10,405 nt of DNA from Anaerolineales bacterium. GTDB lineage: Bacteria; Chloroflexota; Anaerolineae; Anaerolineales; Villigracilaceae. The notes under the pieces are model-generated. The model was not told the DNA's origin. It saw only the letters and a list, made by a program, of their open reading frames with translations, and made no database searches. The stretch spans positions 1 to 10,405 of the forward strand of contig JAEURF010000035.1 in NCBI GenBank assembly GCA_016789205.1, in the 5' to 3' direction. The translations under genes were made by a program, and so were the position numbers. Shown here piece by piece: positions 1 through 6,938 of this stretch. The stretch's first letter is position 1; every line of letters starts with the position of its first letter.

Positions 1-64
1 TATGGTTGGGCGCAATGCGGCTCATATGCCAGAAGCGGAAAAACTTGCCGTTCGTGGTTGGTAG
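1..64 (+). CDS. pdxS: PdxS C-terminal end (partial): pyridoxal 5'-phosphate synthase, synthase subunit
   Basis: Only the last 20 codons are inside the window, reading MVGRNAAHMPEAEKLAVRGW and a TAG at 62-64. PdxS proteins characteristically end in a short charged stretch followed by RGW, which is what is seen here, and pdxT follows directly on the same strand as is usual for this pair. PdxS condenses ribose 5-phosphate, glyceraldehyde 3-phosphate and ammonia into PLP in the cytoplasm, receiving the ammonia from PdxT. The catalytic barrel is outside the window, so the call rests on the tail and on the neighbour. Confidence 0.85.
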   Translation, partial: MVGRNAAHMPEAEKLAVRGW

Positions 65-66
65 AG

Positions 67-134
67 TAGCGATTAGCAGTTAGCGTTTAGCACAAACTAA
101 TTGCCAAATGCTAATTGCTAAAAGCCAAAGGCTA
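67..134. repeat. Mirrored heptad repeat forming an imperfect hairpin between pdxS and pdxT
   Basis: AGC recurs exactly every 7 bases at 68, 75, 82 and 89. In the second half GCT or GCC recurs every 7 bases at 103, 110, 117, 124 and 131. The halves are inverse complements, so the RNA can fold into an imperfect hairpin; paired segments include 80-84 with 117-121 and 87-92 with 109-114. Short heptameric repeats of the TTAGCNN type are known as dispersed intergenic repeats in several bacteria. The element fills the 73-base gap and ends just before the pdxT ribosome binding site. Confidence 0.75.
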
Positions 135-137
135 AAC

Positions 138-716
138 ATGAAAATTGGTGTGCTTGCTTTACAAGGCGATTTTGCGGAACATATTTCCATGCTGAAAAAA
201 ATAGGCGTGGATACGGCTGAAGTGCGTTTGCCAAAACATTTGGATGGTTTAGATGGTTTGATTATGCCCGGTGGCGAATCTACAACAATTGGGAAATTAG
301 CAGTTGCGTATGATTTGATGAAGCCGTTACAAGAATTTGGAAAAACTCATGCGATTTGGGGAACGTGTGCCGGTGCGATTTTTCTTTCTAAAGATGTCAG
401 TCGTGACCAACCTTTGCTTGGATTAATGAATATCAAAGTGCAACGTAATGCGTTTGGAAGACAGGTAGACTCGTTTGAAACTGATTTAGAAATTGATGAA
501 TTGATGAAAGCGACCGGCACGGAACATCCATATCATGCTGTTTTTATCCGCGCGCCGATTATTGAATCGGTGAGTGGAGAAGCGAAAGTGCTTTCCAAAT
601 TAGAAGATGGTCGCATTGTTGCGGCGCAAGAAGGTCATTGGTTGGCGACTTCGTTTCATCCTGAATTGACGGATGATACAAGGTTTCATCAGTATTTTAT
701 TTCGTTGGCTTCGTAG
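138..716 (+). CDS. pdxT: PdxT: glutaminase subunit of pyridoxal 5'-phosphate synthase
   Basis: PdxT hydrolyses glutamine and channels the ammonia to PdxS in the cytoplasmic PLP synthase complex of the DXP-independent vitamin B6 pathway. From the ATG at 138 it is 192 residues, close to the usual length of about 190-200. The start MKIGVLALQGDFAEH is the family N-terminus. PGGEST is at 44-49, the nucleophile Cys77 lies in GTCAG, and His174 and Glu176 in HPEL complete the class I glutaminase triad. An in-frame ATG at 108 would add ten residues, but these are encoded by the heptad repeat and are not family-like. A weak AAAGG at 127-131 lies 6 bases before the chosen start. Co-transcription with pdxS is likely. 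The stop codon lies inside the left arm of the next palindrome. Confidence 0.96.
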   Translation: MKIGVLALQGDFAEHISMLKKIGVDTAEVRLPKHLDGLDGLIMPGGESTTIGKLAVAYDLMKPLQEFGKTHAIWGTCAGAIFLSKDVSRDQPLLGLMNIKVQRNAFGRQVDSFETDLEIDELMKATGTEHPYHAVFIRAPIIESVSGEAKVLSKLEDGRIVAAQEGHWLATSFHPELTDDTRFHQYFISLAS

Positions 717-739
717 GGGCAGGGAGACACTGCCCCTAC
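713..739. repeat. Perfect 10-bp palindrome overlapping the pdxT stop codon
   Basis: GTAGGGGCAG (713-722) and CTGCCCCTAC (730-739) are perfect inverse complements around a 7-base loop. The TAG stop of pdxT (714-716) is part of the left arm. Only four A follow on the + strand and there is no T run, so it is not a good intrinsic terminator for pdxT. It is more likely a dispersed REP-like palindrome or an mRNA 3' stabiliser. The GGGGCAGGG core (716-724) recurs in the hairpin at 7802-7838. Confidence 0.8.
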
Positions 740-751
740 AAAATAATTAAT

Positions 752-1669
752 ATGACAATCCGCCCTCTTGATTTTTTAGACCTCGCTACAATTGCACGCT
801 ATCGAAATGAAGTGTTGACGCTCGATAGTGCGCGAGCCTTAACGCGCGGACATCCACTCGGGGCGATGGGGTTGCTGGCATATATTAATCCGGCGAGGCA
901 TTTATATGCGGCAATTTCAAACGGCGGAGATTCAACTTTATTAGGCGGAATCATTCACACACGTGGCGAGACGTTTGCAAAGTTGTTGTATCTTGCACCA
1001 TCGTCTAAATTGAATGACCCACAATTACCTGAACTCATTGAACATCTTACAAAGCAAGCAGGTGAATGGAAGGCAATTCATGTGTTGGCAGAAATTGATG
1101 AAACCAATCAGGTCTTTCTGTCGTTAAGGAAAGCAGGCTTCTCCGTCTATGCGTGGCAAAGGCTGTGGGATGTGAGTCAGATTGAGGAAACAGAAGCAGT
1201 TTCCAAGTCAAGTTGGAAGCGTATGCAATCTATCAATTTGCCTGCGGTGCAAAATCTGCATTATCAAATTGTGCCGCAATTATTACATCCGATTGAACTT
1301 GCGCCGAATCGTGTGAATGGTTTTGTGCATGAAGATATGAAGTGTTTTGCCAATGTGACCTCGGGCATGTATGGGATTGTGCTGACGCCGTTGATTCATC
1401 CAGATGAAAATGATGTGGAAGAAAAAATAATTTCGTTGCTTGCAAATTTTCCGAATCGCCGCAATCGAAAAATTTATTTGAATGTACGTTCCTATCAAAC
1501 CTGGCTTGAACCCGCTTTAGAAGATTTAGGCGCGAAAGCATCACAACGCCAAGCGGTGATGGTGAAACATTTAGCACGTTTGGTAAAAGAAGGTAAACCT
1601 GCGCGTGTTGTGCCGAATAATGTTGGCGTGCAACCTTCGCGCATGAGTAGAATGGAAACGGATGAGTAA
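752..1669 (+). CDS. Conserved protein with degenerate tandem GNAT-like (N-acetyltransferase) domains
   Basis: 305 residues. The N-terminal half begins MTIRPLDFLDLATIARY, like the first strand and helix of GNAT proteins. Residues 108-140 (around VFLSLRKAGFSVYAWQRLW) resemble the last GNAT strands and helix. The second half ends with a similar pattern at 241-274 (strand IYLNVRSYQ, helix WLEPALEDLGA, strand AVMVKHL), suggesting two GNAT units in tandem. The acetyl-CoA pyrophosphate loop (R/Q-x-x-G-x-G/A) is not visible in either half, so activity is doubtful. The ATG at 752 has no clear ribosome binding site. The stop overlaps the next gene by 8 bases, implying coupled translation and a shared role. 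The substrate is unknown. Confidence 0.75.
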   Translation: MTIRPLDFLDLATIARYRNEVLTLDSARALTRGHPLGAMGLLAYINPARHLYAAISNGGDSTLLGGIIHTRGETFAKLLYLAPSSKLNDPQLPELIEHLTKQAGEWKAIHVLAEIDETNQVFLSLRKAGFSVYAWQRLWDVSQIEETEAVSKSSWKRMQSINLPAVQNLHYQIVPQLLHPIELAPNRVNGFVHEDMKCFANVTSGMYGIVLTPLIHPDENDVEEKIISLLANFPNRRNRKIYLNVRSYQTWLEPALEDLGAKASQRQAVMVKHLARLVKEGKPARVVPNNVGVQPSRMSRMETDE

Positions 1670-1976
1670 TTGGACTGCGTTTAATTTTGGAAAAACAATC
1701 GGCGCGATTAATGAGGGTGGCGTGATTCTGTTTGATGAAGAACATCCAGACTTAGCGCGGATTACATTGAAGCGCAATAAAAATTTTATTTCGGTTTCGT
1801 TAAATATTTACGGTTGGATGGACCATACCCGTTTTTTTAATTCAGATGCCGATGCACAACGTGAATATCGCGCCATGCGTTCTTCAATTCACAGCGTGTT
1901 AGATTTAATCAACAGCAATGCAAAAGATATAAAAATTTGGGAAGCCATTTCAGAATTTGTCAGGCGGTTTCCGTAA
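1662..1976 (+). CDS. Conserved hypothetical protein, 104 residues
   Basis: I do not recognise a family. The protein is small and cytoplasmic, with no signal peptide or membrane segment. Its first half is mostly short strands (GGVILFDEEHP at 19-29, ARITLKRNKNFISVSLNIYGW at about 32-52). Its second half looks helical (about 62-100, with AQREYRAMRSSIHSVLDLI in the middle). The strand-then-helix pattern suggests a compact single alpha/beta domain. It starts inside the last codons of the GNAT-like gene (ATGAGTAA overlap of 8 bases), so it is almost certainly translated together with it. Codon use and composition match the neighbours, supporting a real gene rather than a chance frame. Confidence 0.75.
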   Translation: MSNWTAFNFGKTIGAINEGGVILFDEEHPDLARITLKRNKNFISVSLNIYGWMDHTRFFNSDADAQREYRAMRSSIHSVLDLINSNAKDIKIWEAISEFVRRFP

Positions 1977-1986
1977 AATATTTTTC

Positions 1987-2050
1987 ACCACAAAGGGTCA
2001 CGAAGTGGCACAAAGAAAAAACTTTGTGTACCTTTGTGACACTTCGTGGT
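1987..2050. repeat. Long imperfect palindrome with internal 10-bp period (CACAAAG-type repeat)
   Basis: The left arm (1987-2015) and the inverse complement of the right arm (2022-2050) agree at 23 of 29 positions, around an A-rich 6-base loop (2016-2021). Inside the left arm, CACAAAG, CACGAAG and CACAAAG recur with a 10-base period (1989, 1999, 2009). The element fills most of the 95-base gap between the 104-residue gene and the HAD gene. It lacks a T run and looks like a dispersed intergenic repeat rather than a terminator. Confidence 0.75.
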
Positions 2051-2071
2051 TAATTTTGGAGAAGTTTATAA

Positions 2072-2740
2072 ATGTTAAAAGCACTTATATTTGATTTTGA
2101 TGGCTTGATTCTCGATACCGAAACACCCGAAGTAACCGTTTGGGAAAATATTTATAAAGAACATGGATTTGAATTGCCGATTGAAGAATGGGAAAAAACT
2201 GTTGGCGGATATGGCATTTCGACATTTAATGCGGCTGAACATCTCGCGCTTCTTTCTTCGGGGAAAGTTGATTCTGTTTCCTCAAATTTGCGCTATCGGG
2301 CAGAATCTGACGCAATCATCCATGCTAGTTCCATTTTGCCCGGCGTTATGGATTTGATTCACGAAGCCAAATCTAGCGGACTCAAAGTAGCCATTGGCTC
2401 TAGTTCTCCACATTCATGGGTAGATGCACACACAAAACGACTCGGCATTTATGATTTGTTTGATTTCATCATTTGTCAAGATGATGTTGAAAAAGGAAAG
2501 ACCAAGCCTCATCCAGATATTTATTTGAAGGTGTTAGAGCAACTCGAGGTTAAGAATCATGAGGCGATTGTTTTTGAAGATTCTCCAAACGGCGTTTTAG
2601 CATCGCGTCGGGCTGGGGTTTTTGTGGTTGCAGTGCCTAACGGATTAACTTCCAAAATGAATGTACAAGGGGATTTAACCGTTTCATCTTTAGCAGAAAT
2701 TACATTGCAAGATTTAATCGCCAGAGTACTAAATGTCTAA
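2072..2740 (+). CDS. HAD-superfamily hydrolase, subfamily IA (beta-phosphoglucomutase/sugar-phosphatase-like)
   Basis: 222 residues with all HAD motifs in order. Motif I is DFDGLILDTE with nucleophile Asp8 and acid/base Asp10. The helical C1 cap follows (about 17-90). Motif II is IGSSS with Ser110 or Ser111, motif III is Lys145 in KTKPHP, and motif IV is Glu169-Asp170 in VFEDSPNG. This layout belongs to cytoplasmic Mg2+-dependent phosphatases and beta-phosphoglucomutases acting on sugar phosphates or other small phosphoesters; the exact substrate cannot be read from the sequence. GGAG at 2058-2061 precedes the ATG by 10 bases. The last 8 bases overlap the next gene (ATGTCTAA), so the two are probably translationally coupled. 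Confidence 0.9.
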   Translation: MLKALIFDFDGLILDTETPEVTVWENIYKEHGFELPIEEWEKTVGGYGISTFNAAEHLALLSSGKVDSVSSNLRYRAESDAIIHASSILPGVMDLIHEAKSSGLKVAIGSSSPHSWVDAHTKRLGIYDLFDFIICQDDVEKGKTKPHPDIYLKVLEQLEVKNHEAIVFEDSPNGVLASRRAGVFVVAVPNGLTSKMNVQGDLTVSSLAEITLQDLIARVLNV

Positions 2741-3950
2741 AAAAGTTTTTTGGGTGGTGATTAGTTTGCTTGCGCTAGCGGGGACAACTTTTCTTTGGGC
2801 GAATCAAAATAAAACATCTGAAACAATCGTTGAGCCTTCAGCAACTTCTATTCCAACACCTTTGCCGGTTCGTGCGCCAGAAGTTATCGCAATTGAAGAT
2901 AGCCCATTGAAAGAAGCCATTATTGCTTCGGGAGATTATTTAGTCCGTCAACAACTTGCAAATGGTGAACTGGCATATCAAGTCAATATATTAAATAATG
3001 ACCGTGCATATTCGCCTTCTGATGTTCGCTTAATTGCGGGGACAGGTTCACTGTATACAATTTGTAGAGTTTCCAGTGATTCAAAATATTGTCACGCGGG
3101 TGATTTAGCATTAACGCATTATCTCGAAAATTTAGTCAGTGACCCTGAAAGATTCAAAGGCACATGCTTTTATACAAACGGCGGATGTCCGCTGGGCGGT
3201 GCGGCACTAACGATTGATGCAATTTATAAACGCTGGCAAGCTACGGGGAATTTTACAATTGAAGATAGAAACTTACTGGCGAATGCAATTGATTTAGGTT
3301 ATTTCATCATCTCAATGCGCAAAGCGGATGGTGGCTTTTACCATTCCTTTGACCCACATTTTGCAGGTACAGCCGATGCGGATTATTTCGTCACATACTT
3401 TAATGGCGAAAGTTTATATGCGTTATTGCAACTCTATGAAATGACAGAAAATGATTTTTGGTTAACACAAGCTCATGAAATCAATGATTTTATGATTACC
3501 CAACCTATCACCGAAGACCACTGGCATAGCTACGCCTTCGCGATGTTTGCCCGCTTGGATAAATTGAGTGATAAAGACATTGCTTATGCAACCGAAATTG
3601 CAAATGTCATTATCGCCGGGCAAGTACGTTCATTAAATTCAGTCAATACCAGTATTGCCACTTCCACAAAAATAGAAGCACTTGCTTCTATTGCACAGGC
3701 TTTTTATTTATCAGATGCTGAGCATGAATGGCTAGACCGTGAAATTCGCACATTCATTACATTTGTACGCGCACGTCAAATCCCGGATAACAATTGCAAT
3801 TTTGAAATCACAGACGAAATCATCGAAAAATATGGAGGTGGCGTTTTCAGCAGTTGCGAAGACCCATCCATTCGCGTAGATGGAGTTCAACATTGGATAA
3901 ACGGAATCACCGCATTTTTAGAATATGAGAGTATGATAGAAGAGAAATAA
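2733..3950 (+). CDS. Exported or membrane-anchored protein with probable alpha/alpha-toroid (six-hairpin-like) domain
   Basis: 405 residues. Residues 5-23 form a single hydrophobic segment after MSKK, a signal peptide or anchor without a lipobox cysteine. A Thr/Pro-rich linker follows (about 30-50), then a largely helical domain. Recurring helix-loop elements carry Gly/aromatic turns: ANGELAYQVN (76-85), ADGGFYHSFDP (198-208), YFNGESLYALLQLYEMT (222-238) and GVQHWINGITAFLEY (384-398). This resembles glycoside-processing or epimerase-like alpha/alpha toroids. Six cysteines (111, 120, 145, 152, 355, 375) fit disulfides outside the cytoplasm. It starts within the HAD gene, so the two are probably co-expressed. 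No catalytic residues can be assigned, and the function is unknown. Confidence 0.75.
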   Translation: MSKKVFWVVISLLALAGTTFLWANQNKTSETIVEPSATSIPTPLPVRAPEVIAIEDSPLKEAIIASGDYLVRQQLANGELAYQVNILNNDRAYSPSDVRLIAGTGSLYTICRVSSDSKYCHAGDLALTHYLENLVSDPERFKGTCFYTNGGCPLGGAALTIDAIYKRWQATGNFTIEDRNLLANAIDLGYFIISMRKADGGFYHSFDPHFAGTADADYFVTYFNGESLYALLQLYEMTENDFWLTQAHEINDFMITQPITEDHWHSYAFAMFARLDKLSDKDIAYATEIANVIIAGQVRSLNSVNTSIATSTKIEALASIAQAFYLSDAEHEWLDREIRTFITFVRARQIPDNNCNFEITDEIIEKYGGGVFSSCEDPSIRVDGVQHWINGITAFLEYESMIEEK

Positions 3951-3953
3951 GAC

Positions 3954-4011
3954 CGTCCCGCGGGTTCGAGAAACAAATTTGATTAAAGAATGAACCTGCG
4001 GGACGTTTTTT
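3954..4011 (+). terminator. Terminator-like hairpin with T run directly before the desaturase ribosome binding site
   Basis: A 14-bp stem, CGTCCCGCGGGTTC (3954-3967) with GAACCTGCGGGACG (3992-4005), contains one G-U pair. It encloses a long 24-base AT-rich loop and is followed by six T (4006-4011). It would end transcription of the HAD/toroid pair. It leaves no room for a separate promoter before the desaturase Shine-Dalgarno at 4014-4019, so it may also act as a leader attenuator. Confidence 0.75.
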
Positions 4012-4026
4012 ACAAGGAGAAATAAC

Positions 4027-5040
4027 ATGAGCATCGGAAACATCAAATGGCAAAGCGTCGTCTCAAAATATGCCTACCCAGAAACATGGCGCAGTTTATG
4101 GCAGGTCTTCAACTCAGTCATCCCATTTTTTATATTGTGGTATCTCGCATATCGCAGTTTAGAAATTGGATATTGGCTGACATTTTTATTGACTATCCCC
4201 GCGGCTGGATTCATGGTGCGCATGTTCATCATCTTCCATGATTGTTGCCACGGCTCTTTCTTTAAAAGTCAACTTGCGAACAATCGCCTCGGCTTGTTAC
4301 TCGGTGTAGCAGTGTGGACTCCATACTTCCACTGGAAACACTCCCACGCGATTCATCATGCCACCGCAGGCGACTTAGACCGCCGCGGCATTGGCGATGT
4401 GTACACCATGACCGTTGAAGAGTATTTAGCTTCACCATGGTATAAAAAAATTGGCTATCGCATCATGCGCAATCCAGTCATTCTTTTTACAATCGGCGCA
4501 TTGATAGTTTTCGTATTCACCCATCGCTTCTGGGAAAAAGAAGCCGGTAAACGTGAAAAGAATAGCGTCATTTGGACGAATATTGCCTTGTTAGGCTTTG
4601 TCGGCTGGACGATTTATCACATTGGTTGGCAAGCTTATTTATTAGTCGAGATTCCAATTTTGCTGATGGCATGTGGAACCGGGGTTTGGTTATTTTATGT
4701 TCAACATAATTTTGAACCAACGTATTGGGAACGACATCAAGATTGGGAGTTCTTCAAAGCCGGTATGGACGGTAGTTCATTTTATAAACTTCCTAAAGTT
4801 TTACAATGGTTTACTGGCAATATTGGTTTTCATCACATTCATCACCTCAGCCCGAAGATTCCAAACTACAAATTAGAAGAATGTCATAACGAAAATCCTA
4901 TTTTCCAAATTGAACCGCTGACTTTTAGAGATAGTCTAAAGTCTTTATACTTCCGCCTTTGGGATGAAAAAGAAAAAATGCTGGTGGATTGGCGTGCCTT
5001 GAAGAAATATAAAATGCAAGCGCAAGGTGATAAATCTTAA
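4027..5040 (+). CDS. Membrane fatty acid desaturase (acyl-lipid type)
   Basis: 337 residues. It introduces a double bond into fatty acyl chains in the membrane, using a di-iron centre and an external electron donor such as ferredoxin. The three histidine boxes are present: HDCCH (71-75), HWKHSHAIHH (102-111) and FHHIHH (268-273), plus QHNFE (226-230). The stretch GDLDRRGIGDVYTMTVEEY (115-133) is typical of bacterial delta-12/omega-type desaturases. Hydrophobic segments lie at about 28-42, 47-70, 151-166, 184-199 and 204-224. AAGGAG (4014-4019) precedes the ATG by 7 bases. It is flanked by a terminator-like hairpin on each side, so it is probably a single-gene unit. Regiospecificity cannot be determined from the sequence. 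Confidence 0.93.
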   Translation: MSIGNIKWQSVVSKYAYPETWRSLWQVFNSVIPFFILWYLAYRSLEIGYWLTFLLTIPAAGFMVRMFIIFHDCCHGSFFKSQLANNRLGLLLGVAVWTPYFHWKHSHAIHHATAGDLDRRGIGDVYTMTVEEYLASPWYKKIGYRIMRNPVILFTIGALIVFVFTHRFWEKEAGKREKNSVIWTNIALLGFVGWTIYHIGWQAYLLVEIPILLMACGTGVWLFYVQHNFEPTYWERHQDWEFFKAGMDGSSFYKLPKVLQWFTGNIGFHHIHHLSPKIPNYKLEECHNENPIFQIEPLTFRDSLKSLYFRLWDEKEKMLVDWRALKKYKMQAQGDKS

Positions 5041-5076
5041 ATAAAAAGGACTGGCTCAAAAGCCAGTCCTTTTTAT
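5041..5076. terminator. Bidirectional rho-independent terminator between the desaturase and phnE
   Basis: The stem AAAAAGGACTGGCT (5043-5056) pairs perfectly with AGCCAGTCCTTTTT (5061-5074), with loop CAAA. Two further A-T pairs extend it to 5041-5076. T runs occur on both strands, so it can serve both the desaturase (+) and phnE (-), which converge here. It begins right after the desaturase stop codon. Confidence 0.95.
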
Positions 5077-5092
5077 TTCTTTATTTACATAG

Positions 5093-6931
5093 TTAGACTA
5101 CTTTTTCTCGTAACACTGAACTAATATAATCCATCAATGACACTACAATTGCAATTGCAAGCATTTGTGCACTCGCGGCACGGTAATTCAATAAGTTGAT
5201 ATTTTGTTGAAGTAGAAAACCAATGCCGCCACCGCCCACAAACCCAATGATTGTGGACATACGCACGTTAATATCCCAACGATACATTGTATAAGAAATA
5301 TAAGGTGGCACAATTTGTGGCACAACCGCATAGATAATTGTTTGTAAACGATTTGCACCAGTGGCTTGAATTGCTTCTAACGGTCCAGCCAAGATACTTT
5401 CAACTTGTTCAGAGTAAAGTTTTGCAAGGCTAACGATAGTATGCAATCCTAATGCAAGCGTACCTGCAAATGGACCAATTCCTACGGCAATCACAAATAC
5501 AATTGCCATTACCAATGCTTCTACAGACCGAAGCGCATTGAGAATGGTGCGAGTGACAGAGTAGATTAACAATCCAATCGGTAGAGATTCTTTTGGTTTG
5601 GTCATAACTGCTAGCAGTAAACCCAAACCTGCTCCAATTGCCATCGGTCCCCACAAAGTATATAAAGGAGTATCAAATTCATACAGCCATTCTAGTACTT
5701 GTCCGATGAGAACAAACACCATGGCAATTGCGGCAGGGGTTAAAATCAGGTTTAAAGTTTTTATTGCAGGTATGGGTAATCTTTCTGAACTTTGTTGTCC
5801 GAGGCGTCCTAAAATACTGCTTAATGTTCCGCCCGCGGCTAATGCTCCTATACTGGGAGTTAGGATGGCGATAATATCTCCCATTTGAAACAAGAAGAAA
5901 CCGAGGAAACCAAATGAGCCAAGTGAGGCTTGAAGTGTATTTCCCAAACGCATTGCCAGGCTCGCTAGTTGGAAAAAGACATAAAAACCGAGAAGGGCTG
6001 ATAAAAGAATTATGCCAATGCGTGCAAACTTCATAGACTGGCTTGGAGTAGTTGTTTCCACTTGAGGCATTGCCCACCGCAAGCCAAATTGAATCAGCAA
6101 GGGCAAAATTAGGATACTAGCTAAGTTAACCAAAATATTCGAACCAATAGCGGCGCTGAAATTCCCGACCCAGCGAATAGCAATAAAACCAATCAGCATG
6201 CCAAGGGGCCATCCTAAAGTGGAAAGCGCAATACTTGTTAGCGGGCTCTTTACGGTTTTCATCAGATTGCGTGCTGCAATAAAACTTAATGGTATAGCGA
6301 GAATGGTTCCTAATACTGTGGCAAGAAGTGCAAGGAAGACTGTTTCAATAATCTTATCCCACGTATCATGGGCGGTTTGTGTGAAATGAGGTGCTCCGAC
6401 ATTTCTGCGCAAAATGACACGGATGTATTGAACATCGTCACTTGGGCGTTTAGGAATTTCCATGCTTACTGTGAAATCCCCATTGATGTCAGTTTTTGCA
6501 TTTTCGCGGCCCAGTGTAACAACATTAGACGGGTCATTCCCGGGGACAAAACGTACAGGACCTGTTGTATTGGGAGCAAAGTTGAATCCTTCTACTTGTA
6601 CTATAGCTCCGGGCTCGGCACAGGCTGGTGTGACGATGATATACGGTTCAAGCGTGTTTATATCTGGTGCAAGGAGTACACTTTGGTCTGGCGGGCAAGG
6701 CGTGTAGAAGGGGTAGTTTACAACTTCTTCGACTTGCTCATACTCGAAGATTTCAGGTCTTGCAAGTGCACGCATGATGCGGACAAAGCTTTCTTGGCGT
6801 CGTTCACTCCGAAGTTCTTCCAAATTAACTTTTGTAACTTGGAAGCCATAGGCGAAAATCATTAGCGTTAGGAATGTGAGCAAACCGACTTTTATAGAAT
6901 TCCAGAGAGATGGTTTTTTATTATTGTTCAT
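5093..6931 (-). CDS. phnE: PhnE-type ABC transporter permease with an extracellular Ig/IPT-like domain and a split membrane core
   Basis: Inner-membrane permease of a phosphonate/phosphite-type importer, partner of the PhnC and PhnD proteins encoded upstream. 612 residues against about 260-300 in ordinary PhnE. Layout: TM1 at about 13-31; an extracellular loop of about 160 residues with a beta-rich Ig/IPT-like unit at about 96-175 (EPYIIVTPACAEPGAIVQVE at its start, then NFAPNTTG); PhnE TM2 at 194-222 ending AARNL; an extra block at about 224-457 with around six hydrophobic segments; then the conserved PhnE core at 459-607. That core has GIGPFAGTLALGLHT, the EAA coupling loop EAIQATGANRLQ (519-530), YRWDINVR and GFVGGGGIG. 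An even number of inserted helices would keep the normal topology. It starts 7 bases after the phnC stop, with AGGA inside the phnC end as ribosome binding site. There is no frameshift. Confidence 0.9.
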   Translation of the reverse strand: MNNNKKPSLWNSIKVGLLTFLTLMIFAYGFQVTKVNLEELRSERRQESFVRIMRALARPEIFEYEQVEEVVNYPFYTPCPPDQSVLLAPDINTLEPYIIVTPACAEPGAIVQVEGFNFAPNTTGPVRFVPGNDPSNVVTLGRENAKTDINGDFTVSMEIPKRPSDDVQYIRVILRRNVGAPHFTQTAHDTWDKIIETVFLALLATVLGTILAIPLSFIAARNLMKTVKSPLTSIALSTLGWPLGMLIGFIAIRWVGNFSAAIGSNILVNLASILILPLLIQFGLRWAMPQVETTTPSQSMKFARIGIILLSALLGFYVFFQLASLAMRLGNTLQASLGSFGFLGFFLFQMGDIIAILTPSIGALAAGGTLSSILGRLGQQSSERLPIPAIKTLNLILTPAAIAMVFVLIGQVLEWLYEFDTPLYTLWGPMAIGAGLGLLLAVMTKPKESLPIGLLIYSVTRTILNALRSVEALVMAIVFVIAVGIGPFAGTLALGLHTIVSLAKLYSEQVESILAGPLEAIQATGANRLQTIIYAVVPQIVPPYISYTMYRWDINVRMSTIIGFVGGGGIGFLLQQNINLLNYRAASAQMLAIAIVVSLMDYISSVLREKVV

Positions 6932-6938
6932 GAGTTCT

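Noticed and set aside
67..134. Possible CRISPR-like or direct-repeat array
   Set aside because: The unit is 7 bases with no spacers, and the second half is inverted; this is a short heptad repeat element.
108..137. Upstream ATG that would extend PdxT by ten residues
   Set aside because: The extension is encoded by the heptad repeat, and MKIGVLALQGDFAEH at 138 is the normal family N-terminus.
1233..1745. Long open frame on the - strand (170 codons)
   Set aside because: It lies antisense to the GNAT-like gene and its partner. The translation is rich in His, Ser and Gln with no family features, while the + strand frames have overlapping coupled starts.
6368..6865. Open frame of 165 codons on the + strand
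   Set aside because: Antisense to the N-terminal part of phnE, with a Cys/Phe-rich composition unlike a real protein and no ribosome binding site.
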